Of a DNA stretch of 64,000 nucleotides, positions 1 through 8,610 are shown piece by piece. Made by a program: the position numbers and the translations under genes. The stretch is from Flavobacterium sp. ALD4 (GTDB taxonomy: Bacteria; Bacteroidota; Bacteroidia; Flavobacteriales; Flavobacteriaceae). A model generated the notes under the pieces. The model made no database searches. It was not told the origin of the DNA and saw only the letters and a program-made list of their open reading frames with translations. The stretch spans positions 62,001 to 126,000 of the forward strand of contig NZ_PJBJ01000022.1 in NCBI RefSeq assembly GCF_002836475.1, read 5' to 3'. Numbering within the stretch: the stretch's first letter is position 1; every line of letters starts with the position of its first letter.

Positions 1-803
1 GAACTATTTGGTCAAAACCTACATCCCTTCCGCTTGGAACTAGATTTCCATTTTGATTTGGTACTAAATTCGCGCTATTGCTTCCGCCAAAAGAACCCGA
101 ATTGACTACCACCGGCTTGTCTGCAGTGACTAGTGCACCAATAATTTTGGAACTGTTTGAAGGAACGGTGTTATCTGTATTTTCTAAGGCTAGAACATAG
201 CTTTCGTTTTTGTTTAAAATCACATTTAATGGACCATTAAAAAAGGTTCCGTTTGAAAGTATTGTACCCGGTGGTATATTCGAAATGGTAATTGTTGTGC
301 CATTCTCCGTTGCTAAAATCGAAGCAAAATTCAATAAACTTGTGTCAAAAAGTGGGTTGAGCATAGCGCCTAATCTGAATTCAGTTCCCAATGCACTATT
401 TCCTTTAGATACTAGCCCCCCTGCGTGATTATAGGACCCACTTGGATTTTCGCCTGCATTTACTCTTACGCTGGTATAAATTAAATCATCAGCTTCAATG
501 ATATATCCTTTATTACTTATTTTACCCGTACTGGCTTTCGGAATAAATAACTGACTGTTATTCCCTTGCCCAATAGGATGAATTACTGGATTACTATTAG
601 TAACGACTCGTGTAATTGTGTTTCCTCCAATTTCAATAATTTTGACACTAACGTCCGTATTGCTAGGTGTCGAAATGTATACATATTGATCTTCTGCCAA
701 GTTGTTTTGTGCAGTTAAAGGCGGGATATAATGCGTTTTACTAAACTGTGCAAAGGAGCTTATTGATAAAAAAGTAAAGAAAGTTAGTAAAGCATTTTTC
801 ATA
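1..803 (-). CDS. T9SS-type surface protein, N-terminal part (IgGFc-binding-like), 3' end outside window
   Basis: The reading frame starts at an ATG at 803 and stays open to the window edge, so about 267 N-terminal residues are seen and the C-terminus is missing. A clear Sec signal peptide of about 19 residues ends in SSFAQ, followed by FSKTHYIPPLT, a start typical of flavobacterial exported proteins with an IgGFc-binding-like N-terminal domain. Such proteins usually end in a type B gliding-motility sorting domain for type IX secretion; that part lies outside the window. It begins 23 bases after the stop of the T9SS cargo gene 827..3175, so the two are probably co-transcribed and both exported to the cell surface. 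Family assignment rests on memory of homologues; the ligand is unknown. Confidence 0.8.
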
Positions 804-826
804 GGCTAAAAATAGGTAAATAAGTT

Positions 827-3175
827 TTATTTTTTTAAAGTGAAGTGGCCTTTTATGACTTTTCCATCTTCAAAAGTTAAATTAAACCAATAATCATCAG
901 CAGTTAATGGATGTCCATTGAATGTACCATTCCATCCCACACTTGTATGACTTATTTCTTTTAATAATTTTCCATAGCGATTAAATATGGTTATCGTGGA
1001 TTTTGGTAATAGATCTAGGTTTTCAATATTCCACTGATCATTATAGCCATCTCCGTTAGGGGTGAAATATCTAGGATAATCCAATACATAAAAGACAAAA
1101 GGATTTGATAAACCGCAACCATTTTTATCTCTGGCATAAGCGATATAAGTTCCTGCGGCTATTCCTTCAAATTGAGGGTTATCCTGAAAATAGGAACCAT
1201 CAATTGAAAATTCATAATCTCCCGCTCCTGTAAATTCTATGACAACTGAATTTTCATTTCCTGAGAAATCATTTATGATAGCTCCTGTTATAGTAGCAAT
1301 CTCCGAAGCGGTTATATAAAAGTTTTTGGTTGTTTCACATCCAGTTGCATTGCGGACTTTGACGGAATAATCACCGGCTGAAGTTACCGTAATACTGCTG
1401 GTTGTTGCGCCGGTATTCCATAAGTAGCTGGAGAATCCTGCAGCGACTGATATGTTTGTCGTATTCCCGTCGCACAGACTTCTGTTTACATCTTGAAAAT
1501 TCGGAGGGTCAAACGTCGCCACAAGGAGTGTGATAGGAGTAAGGGCATAGCAATCGGGACTATTTACGATTCTTGCAAAAATAGTTTGCTGATTGGGAGT
1601 CGTATTTTTGTATGCATTTGGGAGCACATTATTTTGTGAAACAGCATCATTTGAATTTAAATAATATTCGACAACTAAGCCTACCGGCAATCCAGTCAAA
1701 ACTTGAGGTGTTACTTGTGAATTTAAATCAAAAAGAGACAGGCCGTCTTGGGCTGCGTCTACATCACAAATTTTCACGGGATTTTGTGCTGCGATTGTGT
1801 TGCTCGAGATTTGCAGGGTAAGCTCTGCATAATTTGTGCAACCATAGCTGTTTGATGCTCTTGCATAAACGATTTGATTTGCTGAAGTGTTATTATAATT
1901 CTTAGGGTTTGCTATTGGATTGGTATCAGTTAAATTTTCATAATACACGACAGGTTTCAAACTCGCATCACTGTTTGTTATGGCATTATCCATTTTGGTC
2001 AAATCAAAAACTGAAATTCCGCTACCGTTTTCATCGCACTGTACCATCGTCTTGTTGTTTAGGACAATTTCAGGGGTGTATTGAATTTTAATTTCACTGG
2101 CGGCAATGCATGTCGACGGATTTAAAGTGATTTCAACTTTGTACGTTCCTGCATCTGTGACGGTATAAGAAGGATTTGTTTCGGTTGCTAATAAAACATT
2201 ATTTTTAAACCATTTGTAGCTGTAAGAGGAAGGTAACTGTGTGTCAATCAAATAAGTTTGGCCAAAGCAAATGCCATTATCGGTCGATAATAATCGATCG
2301 GCGCCTAAATCTATTTTCGAAACAAAGCTGCCGGCTTGTAGGAAGATGGCGGAGTCATAACTTTTAAGGTCGTCATCCGCTATCACCAGTTTAATATGAT
2401 AGGACTTTCCTGCGATAACGCTTGCTTGGGCAGTCAGCACTTTGGTCTGCCCAGCATAGTTGATCGGACTTGTATTTGTCGGTGATGTGTTTGATTGCCC
2501 GAAATATTCTTCGTTTAATGCAGGGCATCCTTCTATTATTATATCAGGTTGGTCCGTTGCGAAATTAGGGATAAGGGGACGTACATTCATAGATGAAACG
2601 GGAGTAGTTGTGTTTGGGAGTACCGCTATATTTGTATAGCTGCCTGTAGCATTATTTTCCTTAATCAAAAAGGCGAATCCGTCTGAATATTCGCAAGGAA
2701 AAAAATCCTGATATTCATTTGAGGCAAAAATGTAATCAAAGCTGATGAAGTTTGTCAAAGGGATGAAATCGAATTCTAAAACGGTAGCATTAATTGAAAT
2801 AGTACCTAAAGCCTCATCCAAATCTATATCGCCAAGCCATGAAGAATTTCCCCCACCGCTGCTCCTTACAAAGCGACCTTCCGCATTTTTACTACTCCAA
2901 GTACTTAAAACAATACCCGTTGTAAAAGGAAAACTACCTCCTTGGTTGTCAAAAGAACCATAACTATTTTGAGTCCCTGAAAAGGTATCTCCTGAGACAA
3001 TATAATTAGAAGTTGTGGCGCAAGTACTATTGTTTGTCAGTATATTTACAAGGCTTTCAAGGCTTTCAAGGCTTTGTGCGGTATATGCATCGTTTACCCT
3101 TATTGACTGCGCACTTCCCGTCATAGGAATACAGCCGAAAAAAATACAAAGCGTTATTCTTTTTATAAATTCCAT
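827..3175 (-). CDS. T9SS type B sorting domain protein with choice-of-anchor L domain
   Basis: This 782-residue exported protein has a signal peptide (ends TGSAQS near residue 24), then a choice-of-anchor L type domain at about 90-290 (features GDIDLDEALG and FDYIFASNEYQDFFP), an Ig/PKD-like module near 288-355 (YKWFKNN, DAGTYKVEI), repeated beta-sandwich-like segments, and a last block of about 90 residues starting YFTPNGDGYNDQW. That block is the gliding-motility-associated (CHU_C) type B sorting signal that directs proteins through the type IX secretion system to the cell surface. It is probably a large adhesin or matrix protein. It sits directly upstream of another exported gene (1..803) on the same strand. 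Just after the signal peptide a 9-base tandem repeat encodes LESLESLESL. Function beyond surface exposure is not visible. Confidence 0.9.
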   Translation of the reverse strand: MEFIKRITLCIFFGCIPMTGSAQSIRVNDAYTAQSLESLESLVNILTNNSTCATTSNYIVSGDTFSGTQNSYGSFDNQGGSFPFTTGIVLSTWSSKNAEGRFVRSSGGGNSSWLGDIDLDEALGTISINATVLEFDFIPLTNFISFDYIFASNEYQDFFPCEYSDGFAFLIKENNATGSYTNIAVLPNTTTPVSSMNVRPLIPNFATDQPDIIIEGCPALNEEYFGQSNTSPTNTSPINYAGQTKVLTAQASVIAGKSYHIKLVIADDDLKSYDSAIFLQAGSFVSKIDLGADRLLSTDNGICFGQTYLIDTQLPSSYSYKWFKNNVLLATETNPSYTVTDAGTYKVEITLNPSTCIAASEIKIQYTPEIVLNNKTMVQCDENGSGISVFDLTKMDNAITNSDASLKPVVYYENLTDTNPIANPKNYNNTSANQIVYARASNSYGCTNYAELTLQISSNTIAAQNPVKICDVDAAQDGLSLFDLNSQVTPQVLTGLPVGLVVEYYLNSNDAVSQNNVLPNAYKNTTPNQQTIFARIVNSPDCYALTPITLLVATFDPPNFQDVNRSLCDGNTTNISVAAGFSSYLWNTGATTSSITVTSAGDYSVKVRNATGCETTKNFYITASEIATITGAIINDFSGNENSVVIEFTGAGDYEFSIDGSYFQDNPQFEGIAAGTYIAYARDKNGCGLSNPFVFYVLDYPRYFTPNGDGYNDQWNIENLDLLPKSTITIFNRYGKLLKEISHTSVGWNGTFNGHPLTADDYWFNLTFEDGKVIKGHFTLKK
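3049..3076 (-). repeat. 9-base tandem repeat inside T9SS gene
   Basis: The unit aaggctttc is repeated nearly three times in frame and encodes Leu-Glu-Ser repeats right after the signal peptide cleavage site of the T9SS protein. The period is a multiple of three, so copy-number change would lengthen the protein without shifting its frame. Confidence 0.75.
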
Positions 3176-3190
3176 AGACTAGTAAAGATA

Positions 3191-4027
3191 CTATAAATCT
3201 CTGTTTTTCAATAATTTATAAGACAATAACATAAATATAATTGACCATGACAATACAATTATTAGTGATGAAAAAGGAACACTGTAATCTTTAATACTGT
3301 CTACTCCAATTTGAGTACCGATAGTTTTTATAACTGATAATCTAGAAAAAGGCTCAATTATTAAATTCGACATCGACTCTAAGGGGAAAAATTGCGTTAT
3401 AAAATCAGCCGTTTTATTATCTGGGAAAATTTTGAAATTCAAAATACCTTTGGCAATTCCTTCTACAATGTTCCATACCAAAAGGAACCCAAGGGCAAAT
3501 GCAGATCGCTTTACCAGTATGCCTAAAAACAAACAAAAGGAGAAAAAGCCAACTAATTTGATAAAGAATGCCACTAAATATTCCATTTGGGAAAAGACTA
3601 TGGATAACTCTGTATAAGAAGAAAAGACAAACCCCAATATTAAACTCATGACGAACACGAATACAGTAGAACAAAAAGAAAATAGGAGTACGGTCAAAAA
3701 TTTAGACAAAATGAACTCCTTTTTACTCAAACCGTCAATCAGGTTTTGTTTTAAAGTTCCGTAACTGTACTCATTTGCCATCATGGATACGATAACAATA
3801 GCTAAAAATAATTTTAAAATGGCAGCAATATAGGTGTTGAAGTGCCAAATGAAAGGGAAGTTGAATATGCCCATTTCAGCAAGGTGAATTTTAAAAAAAC
3901 CAACATCAAATTTTATGGATGCAATCATCGCTATAAAAGAAAGTAAAATGAAATAGGTCAACGTTAAAACCCGACTTGCTTTGTTCATCCATATTTTTTG
4001 CAATTCAATCGATAATAATCTTTTCAT
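3191..4027 (-). CDS. ABC transporter permease (ABC-2 type)
   Basis: A 278-residue membrane protein with about six hydrophobic helices and the N-terminus MKRLLSIELQKIW, typical of ABC-2 permeases. The frame is open from 4057, but the ATG at 4027 is chosen because it fits family starts and lies 4 bases past the stop of the ATPase gene 4032..4946, whereas the upstream ATG would overlap it. The segment ANEYSYGTLKQNLIDGLSK at about residues 83-101 is the characteristic cytoplasmic loop of this family. With the adjacent ATPase it forms an ABC exporter of the inner membrane; bacitracin-resistance or other drug/lipid export complexes look like this, but the substrate cannot be told from sequence. Confidence 0.88.
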   Translation of the reverse strand: MKRLLSIELQKIWMNKASRVLTLTYFILLSFIAMIASIKFDVGFFKIHLAEMGIFNFPFIWHFNTYIAAILKLFLAIVIVSMMANEYSYGTLKQNLIDGLSKKEFILSKFLTVLLFSFCSTVFVFVMSLILGFVFSSYTELSIVFSQMEYLVAFFIKLVGFFSFCLFLGILVKRSAFALGFLLVWNIVEGIAKGILNFKIFPDNKTADFITQFFPLESMSNLIIEPFSRLSVIKTIGTQIGVDSIKDYSVPFSSLIIVLSWSIIFMLLSYKLLKNRDL

Positions 4028-4031
4028 TTTT

Positions 4032-4946
4032 TTAGTTTTTAAGTTTTGGTTTAGCATTTTTTGTCAATTCTAAAAATTGCTCTTCCAAACTGTGTTTGCG
4101 TTTGACCAAATGACTTAGATTAATGTTTTTATCACAAAGGAATTTATTTAAATCTGCGGCCTCTAAGGGACTTTTTAGATAGACAAAAACTTTCCCTTCC
4201 TCTGGTTTGATACTCTCTATGGCAGGATGCGTTTTTAAAACTTGGATCAAGGTTTCGGAATCTTCCGCTTGTAGCTCAAAGAAGCCTTCATTAGAAGACA
4301 TGCCATGTACACTACCGGAATATAAAACGATGCCTTTATTTAATACTAACACATGGGTGCACACTTTTTCGACTTCATCTAGTAAATGAGAAGCAAGTAA
4401 AATAGTGGTTCCCTGCGAGGCAATATTTTTTATGATATCCCTAATTTGATGGATTCCCTGCGGGTCTAAACCATTAGTGGGTTCGTCTAGAATTAATATT
4501 TCTGGATCATTTAATAGGGCAGAGGCAATTGCTAAACGTTGCTTCATTCCTAAAGAAAAGGTACTGAATTTACTATCTTTTCTTTCATCCAAACCTACAA
4601 GTTGCAGTTTTTCTAGAATTTTAGCATAACTGATATCCTTGATTTTGCAAACCAATCTCAGGTTTTCCTGTGCCGTCATATAAGGGTAGAAGTTGGGCCT
4701 TTCAATAATTGCACCCACTCTTTTCAAAGCATCATGGGTTTCTATTTTTCCGTCAAACCAACTGTATTCCCCCGAGGTTTTATTAACTACATTTAAAACA
4801 ATTCCAAGGGTTGTTGACTTTCCGCTTCCGTTTGGCCCTAGAATACCATAAACGTGGCCTTTTTTTATGTCGAAAGAAATATCTTTTAAGGCTTGCACGC
4901 TTCCATAGCGTTTGCTGAGATTTTTAATAGAAAGGATGGTTTCCAA
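4032..4946 (-). CDS. ABC transporter ATP-binding protein
   Basis: A 304-residue ATPase with all nucleotide-binding motifs in order: Walker A GPNGSGKST (about residue 38), signature FSLGMKQRLAIA (about 128), Walker B ILILDEPTNGLDP (about 150) and the switch His in LLASHLL. The C-terminal 90 residues resemble the accessory domain of bacitracin/lantibiotic-type exporter ATPases. There is no in-frame ATG upstream: translation of METILSIKNLSKRYG starts at a TTG at 4946, and homologues begin with that same peptide, so TTG is the probable start. It forms an operon with the downstream ABC-2 permease, 4 bases apart, and energises export at the inner membrane. Substrate unknown. Confidence 0.9.
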   Translation of the reverse strand: METILSIKNLSKRYGSVQALKDISFDIKKGHVYGILGPNGSGKSTTLGIVLNVVNKTSGEYSWFDGKIETHDALKRVGAIIERPNFYPYMTAQENLRLVCKIKDISYAKILEKLQLVGLDERKDSKFSTFSLGMKQRLAIASALLNDPEILILDEPTNGLDPQGIHQIRDIIKNIASQGTTILLASHLLDEVEKVCTHVLVLNKGIVLYSGSVHGMSSNEGFFELQAEDSETLIQVLKTHPAIESIKPEEGKVFVYLKSPLEAADLNKFLCDKNINLSHLVKRKHSLEEQFLELTKNAKPKLKN

Positions 4947-5018
4947 AATGTTCGTTTTTATATTATTTATAGGACGAGTAAAATAAGGAATTGTTACCGT
5001 TTTATCAAGATTAGTTTG

Positions 5019-5384
5019 TTACCCGATTAACTTAATTGCATCTTCTAATTTTTTTACGGTAATTGGTTTCATGATATAGTTTTTACAATATCATACTTTT
5101 TTATCATTTCGATATCAGAAGGGCCAATGGAAGAAGTAACAATAAAAATAGATATTTCCTTTTGAATAGGTAAAAGCATAAATTCATCAAGGAATTGCCG
5201 TCCATCTAAAACAGGCATATTCAAACCCAGCAAGATTACGTCAGGAAGGTTTGAGGAGTTGTCACAATTATGAGCCAGCTCATTTAAAGTAGTTTGAGGA
5301 TTGTAAAAGGATATTATTTCTTCACAAAGTTTAATTTTTGAAATCTACATACTCATCAATTATATAGGTTGTTTTATTTTTCAT
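5019..5384 (-). pseudogene. Broken response regulator (receiver domain)
   Basis: Reverse-strand translation gives the start of a receiver protein (MKNKTTYIIDE), an early stop after VDFKN, then in another frame LCEEIISFYNPQTTLNEL and LPDVILLGLNMPVLDG, and after a further break KPITVKKLEDAIKLIG. Receiver domains of this family have LLDLNMP, so the phospho-acceptor Asp has become Gly here. Stop codons, frame changes and a missing stretch after the N-terminus show it is dead. It overlaps the end of the kinase remnant by 11 bases, preserving the old kinase-regulator operon order. Confidence 0.85.
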
Positions 5385-6330
5385 TTATATAAATTTTAAA
5401 AGTGGTACCATAACCAACTTTGCTTTTTACCTCAATCTTACCATCCATAGCCTCTATTTGATTCTTGGTTATATATAAACCAAAACCTTTTGCATCTTCA
5501 TTACTTTGAAATGTTCTATACATTCCAAATACTTTATGACCGTTTTTCTTTAAACCTAAGCCTAGTCCATTGTCTTTGAAGCTTATAATAGTGTGGGATT
5601 CGTTGATTTCTTAATTAATTGCAAGAAAGGCTTTGCGTTATGGAGATTTGTCTTTAAAGAGGTTTAATTAACGAAGTGAGAATCGTTTTTTAATTGAGTA
5701 GCAAGAAATCGTTTAATTGCTTTTCTTATAACAATTGGAAAAAGTTCTGAATTATGAAGGCCTAATAATTCAGAAGTATCATAGTCGCTGAGTTTGTAAG
5801 TTCGGGCATTACAGTCTATAATAATTCCCGTTGCCGAGTCAATAATGAGATAGCATCATTAGTACTTGAAAAGATAGAAGAGAATTTTGCTACACTTAAT
5901 TCTAATTTATGAATCAGGTTCTGTTCTTTCGTAATATCCTGAAAAGGACCTATTAAATGAGTCGGTTCACCATTTTCGAATTGGACCTAGCAAATACATT
6001 CGACATATCGCATATTATTTTTAGCCGTTATGATTTGGAATTTTTCGTGAAATGAAAGTCCTTATTCAACTGCTTTTTTTATAATGATTTCGGATCGCAT
6101 CCTAATTTCTCCTTCCAAAAAAAAAAATTGATTGCATGTCCTCTAATTGGTTCGAAATCTTTAGAAACTTCAAGAATGCTTTTTGTAACAGCGTCCCAAT
6201 AAACGGCATTGGCTTTTATGTCTATTTTCCATATACCAATTTTATCAGACGCTGCCGCTTTAACATAAATATCATGTTACTCTATCTTAGTAGGTTTAGA
6301 ATATCGATTTAGCCGTAGGAGCTCTCAAAT
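5374..6330 (-). pseudogene. Broken PAS-domain sensor histidine kinase
   Basis: No long frame is open, but translating the reverse strand piecewise gives ordered pieces of a PAS histidine kinase. From the 5' side: AAASDKIGIWKIDIKANAVYW and ITAKNNMRYVEC (PAS core), ENGEPTHLIGPFQDITKEQN (PAS end and linker), DCNARTYKLSDYDTSELLG (second PAS), and a C-terminal ATPase piece with DNGLGLGLKKNGHKVFGMYR and KGFGLYITKNQIEAMDGKIE ending in a stop at 5374. The segment between the second PAS and the ATPase domain, which should hold the phospho-accepting His, is missing. Internal stops, frameshifts and this deletion make it a pseudogene. With the adjoining receiver remnant it was a two-component pair. Confidence 0.85.
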
Positions 6331-6602
6331 TTATAATAAATATTTTGCACCATTTTTTTAGGAATTAATTTTAAATTAGTACTTGATATCCAGCCGTGAA
6401 TAAGGCAAGCCATTGTAGATTTATGATTTTTTTGTTTTTATATGGGGGATTTTAAGTAGTTCAGGATAAAATTATTCTTACGGGGAGTCTGCTGTCGGTA
6501 CAGCAGCTAATTGTATTTATGAAGGGTAGGTTCACTTGTCTGTTATGCTTTGTTAAAAACTAAGTAGTTTCTGTTTTATTATCATTTAGCTTTAAATTGA
6601 TG

Positions 6603-6610
6603 TAAATTTG
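6603..6610 (+). promoter_or_regulatory. Candidate -7 element of the 6627 gene
   Basis: The sequence taaatttg matches the Bacteroidota -7 consensus TAnnTTTG and ends 16 bases before the ATG at 6627. I see no convincing TTG at the expected -33 position, so the call is tentative. Confidence 0.45.
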
Positions 6611-6626
6611 TAGTAAATTCACCTTA

Positions 6627-7691
6627 ATGAGCGATTCTGAAGTACTATTTAAAAAACCAACCTACCCGATAAATCAATCCCTTTCTGATTATTTAGGTCG
6701 TTTTGATCGTATCTCAAAAGTTCCTATTGTCTATGATGATTTGTTGCGTTTCTCGGGTTTCATAAACGTTTACGATAAGCAGGAGGAAGATACCTTATGG
6801 ATTAGGGTTTATTATAGTGAATTTGAAAGAATGGAAATTGATCTGACTTTGAAAAAGATTTATTCGCTTTTGCATTCAGATGGAAATTTAGAAATTATTA
6901 AGTTTTTGAATATCGATTCCATCGATTATTGCACTTTTGGGAATTCGAAGCCTTTTCGAATAAAAGTCAGAAACATCTTAAATGATAATTATACTCATTT
7001 TTACGTCAAAAAAGCGGATGCCTCGCGAGTATATGGACTGGAATTGGAGCATATTCTGTCTCCTGATAAAATTAATTTTTTAGTTTATGAGGATACTTTA
7101 GTTGAAGAACATATAATGGGAATTGCGGGAGATGTATTTATAAAAACACTTTTGGATGATTGCAGCGAAACCGAAAAATCACAGATAGCAAAAGAATTTG
7201 TTAAGTTTAATGAGCGCTGTATGATACGGCTTTTGGGGGATATGAGATCTTATAATTACGTAATTGTCCCGATTCACGATTTTGATCAGGTAGTATATAG
7301 AATTCGCCCCATCGATTTCGATCAGCAATGTTATGAGGGGAATTTCAAGATTTATAGACCGCAATTCTTTAAAGAGAATTATCCTATGGTAAAATTAGTC
7401 AAAGATAAATTGCAGGATAGCTCCATTGAACAATATAAGAATGAAGAACGTGCCGTATTAGCCAAAAGAATACTTTCGGCAGAAACGCGTATTAAAAGGT
7501 TATTGAAGATTATGGGAAATGATCTAATTGCCCCTGATGAACATGTACAAAGGTTAAAGAATGATTTGTACTTATTTACAAATGATTTAAATTTTAAAAA
7601 TGCCAAAAGGATGGGGAATGTTTTAACTGCAGCCTTTCGATTTGTTACTAGAAACTATAAAAATGCCAATTTATTTAAGCCTGGATTTTGA
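6627..7691 (+). CDS. Conserved hypothetical protein with kinase-like motifs
   Basis: A 354-residue soluble protein that I do not recognise by name. Motifs visible in the middle resemble the kinase / aminoglycoside-phosphotransferase fold: FYVKKAD (possible ATP-binding Lys, about 126-131), a hinge-like LVEEHIMGIAGD (159-170), LGDMRSYN (203-210), which has the Asp-x4-Asn spacing of a catalytic loop, and RPIDFDQ (227-233), which looks like a metal-binding Asp segment. The His that usually precedes the catalytic Asp is replaced. The C-terminal 90 residues are helical and basic. No signal peptide, so probably cytoplasmic. A lipoprotein gene follows 40 bases downstream on the same strand. A decayed copy of its 3' end lies at 16081-16134. 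The kinase reading is my inference; substrate unknown. Confidence 0.75.
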   Translation: MSDSEVLFKKPTYPINQSLSDYLGRFDRISKVPIVYDDLLRFSGFINVYDKQEEDTLWIRVYYSEFERMEIDLTLKKIYSLLHSDGNLEIIKFLNIDSIDYCTFGNSKPFRIKVRNILNDNYTHFYVKKADASRVYGLELEHILSPDKINFLVYEDTLVEEHIMGIAGDVFIKTLLDDCSETEKSQIAKEFVKFNERCMIRLLGDMRSYNYVIVPIHDFDQVVYRIRPIDFDQQCYEGNFKIYRPQFFKENYPMVKLVKDKLQDSSIEQYKNEERAVLAKRILSAETRIKRLLKIMGNDLIAPDEHVQRLKNDLYLFTNDLNFKNAKRMGNVLTAAFRFVTRNYKNANLFKPGF

Positions 7692-7712
7692 TCGATAAAT
7701 CAGGTTTTTTAA
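7679..7712 (+). terminator. Probable intrinsic terminator
   Basis: A hairpin with arms cctg(g)attt and aaatcagg is followed by a run of six T. It overlaps the stop codon of the 6627 gene and precedes the next gene by about 20 bases, so it may only attenuate read-through. Confidence 0.5.
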
Positions 7713-7731
7713 TAACATAATTCTCCAGGAA

Positions 7732-8610
7732 ATGAGGAACCCAATCGCGATTGTAGTACTGTCAATACTGTTATTGTCTTGTAAGCAAGATTCTAAAGTA
7801 ATAAGCTCATTATATGCTTTTCCTGAAAAATTGAAAGAAGTTTCAGGAATAGCCTATATAGCGCAATCGAAGTTGCTTTGGGTGATTGAAGATAGCGGTA
7901 ATGCCAATATAATTTATGGGTTAAACCCAACTGGGAAACTTGAAAAAAGCCTCACAATCCAGAATGCTGAAAATATTGACTGGGAAGATATTACTAAGGA
8001 TAAAGAAGGGAACTTATACATAGGGGATTTTGGAAATAATGAAAATAAAAGAGAAGATTTATGCATTTATAAAATTGAAAAGGATGTTTTACTAAAGAAT
8101 ATTATAAATTCATCTTATAAAGTTTCATTTGCTTATCCTGAACAAAAAAAGTTTCCCCCAAAGAAGAAGAATCTTCTATATGATGTGGAAGCTTTTTTTG
8201 AGTTTAAAAATAACTTTTATCTTTTCACTAAAAATAGAAGCTCCAAATTTGATGGTACTACATTTCTGTATAAAGTCCCAAATAGAGAGGGTTTTCATCA
8301 GGCTAAATTACTTGGAGAATTTAAAACGGGAGGGAGCTATGAAAATAATGCCATTACTAGTGCAACAATAAGTCCTGATGCATCTAAAGTACTTCTTTTA
8401 TGTCATAGTAAAGTTTGGCTTTTTCAAAATTTCACTTCAGATAATTTCTTGTCAGGAAAAGTAAACGAACTTCAATTACATCATTTTTCACAAAAAGAAG
8501 CGATTTGTTTTAAAGACAATTCAACACTTTTAATTGCTGATGAAAAGAGTAAAAAAACAGGAGGCTTCGTTTATGAAACAACTTTAGAAAGGCTAGAAGC
8601 CAAACCCTAA
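7732..8610 (+). CDS. Lipoprotein, beta-propeller-like, function unknown
   Basis: A 292-residue protein with a lipoprotein signal (hydrophobic stretch ending LLLSCK, lipidated Cys at residue 17), so it is likely anchored in a membrane facing the periplasm. Repeated patterns such as VSGIAYIAQSKLLWVIED, DWEDITKDKEGNLYIGDFG and KEAICFKDNSTLLIADE are typical of a beta-propeller of the SdiA-regulated / NHL-like kind, as in proteins that compare a stored value with progress along a path. I cannot name a ligand or reaction. It follows the kinase-like gene by 40 bases and its last 18 bases overlap the end of the convergent 8593..12321 gene. AGGA sits just before the ATG. Confidence 0.75.
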   Translation: MRNPIAIVVLSILLLSCKQDSKVISSLYAFPEKLKEVSGIAYIAQSKLLWVIEDSGNANIIYGLNPTGKLEKSLTIQNAENIDWEDITKDKEGNLYIGDFGNNENKREDLCIYKIEKDVLLKNIINSSYKVSFAYPEQKKFPPKKKNLLYDVEAFFEFKNNFYLFTKNRSSKFDGTTFLYKVPNREGFHQAKLLGEFKTGGSYENNAITSATISPDASKVLLLCHSKVWLFQNFTSDNFLSGKVNELQLHHFSQKEAICFKDNSTLLIADEKSKKTGGFVYETTLERLEAKP

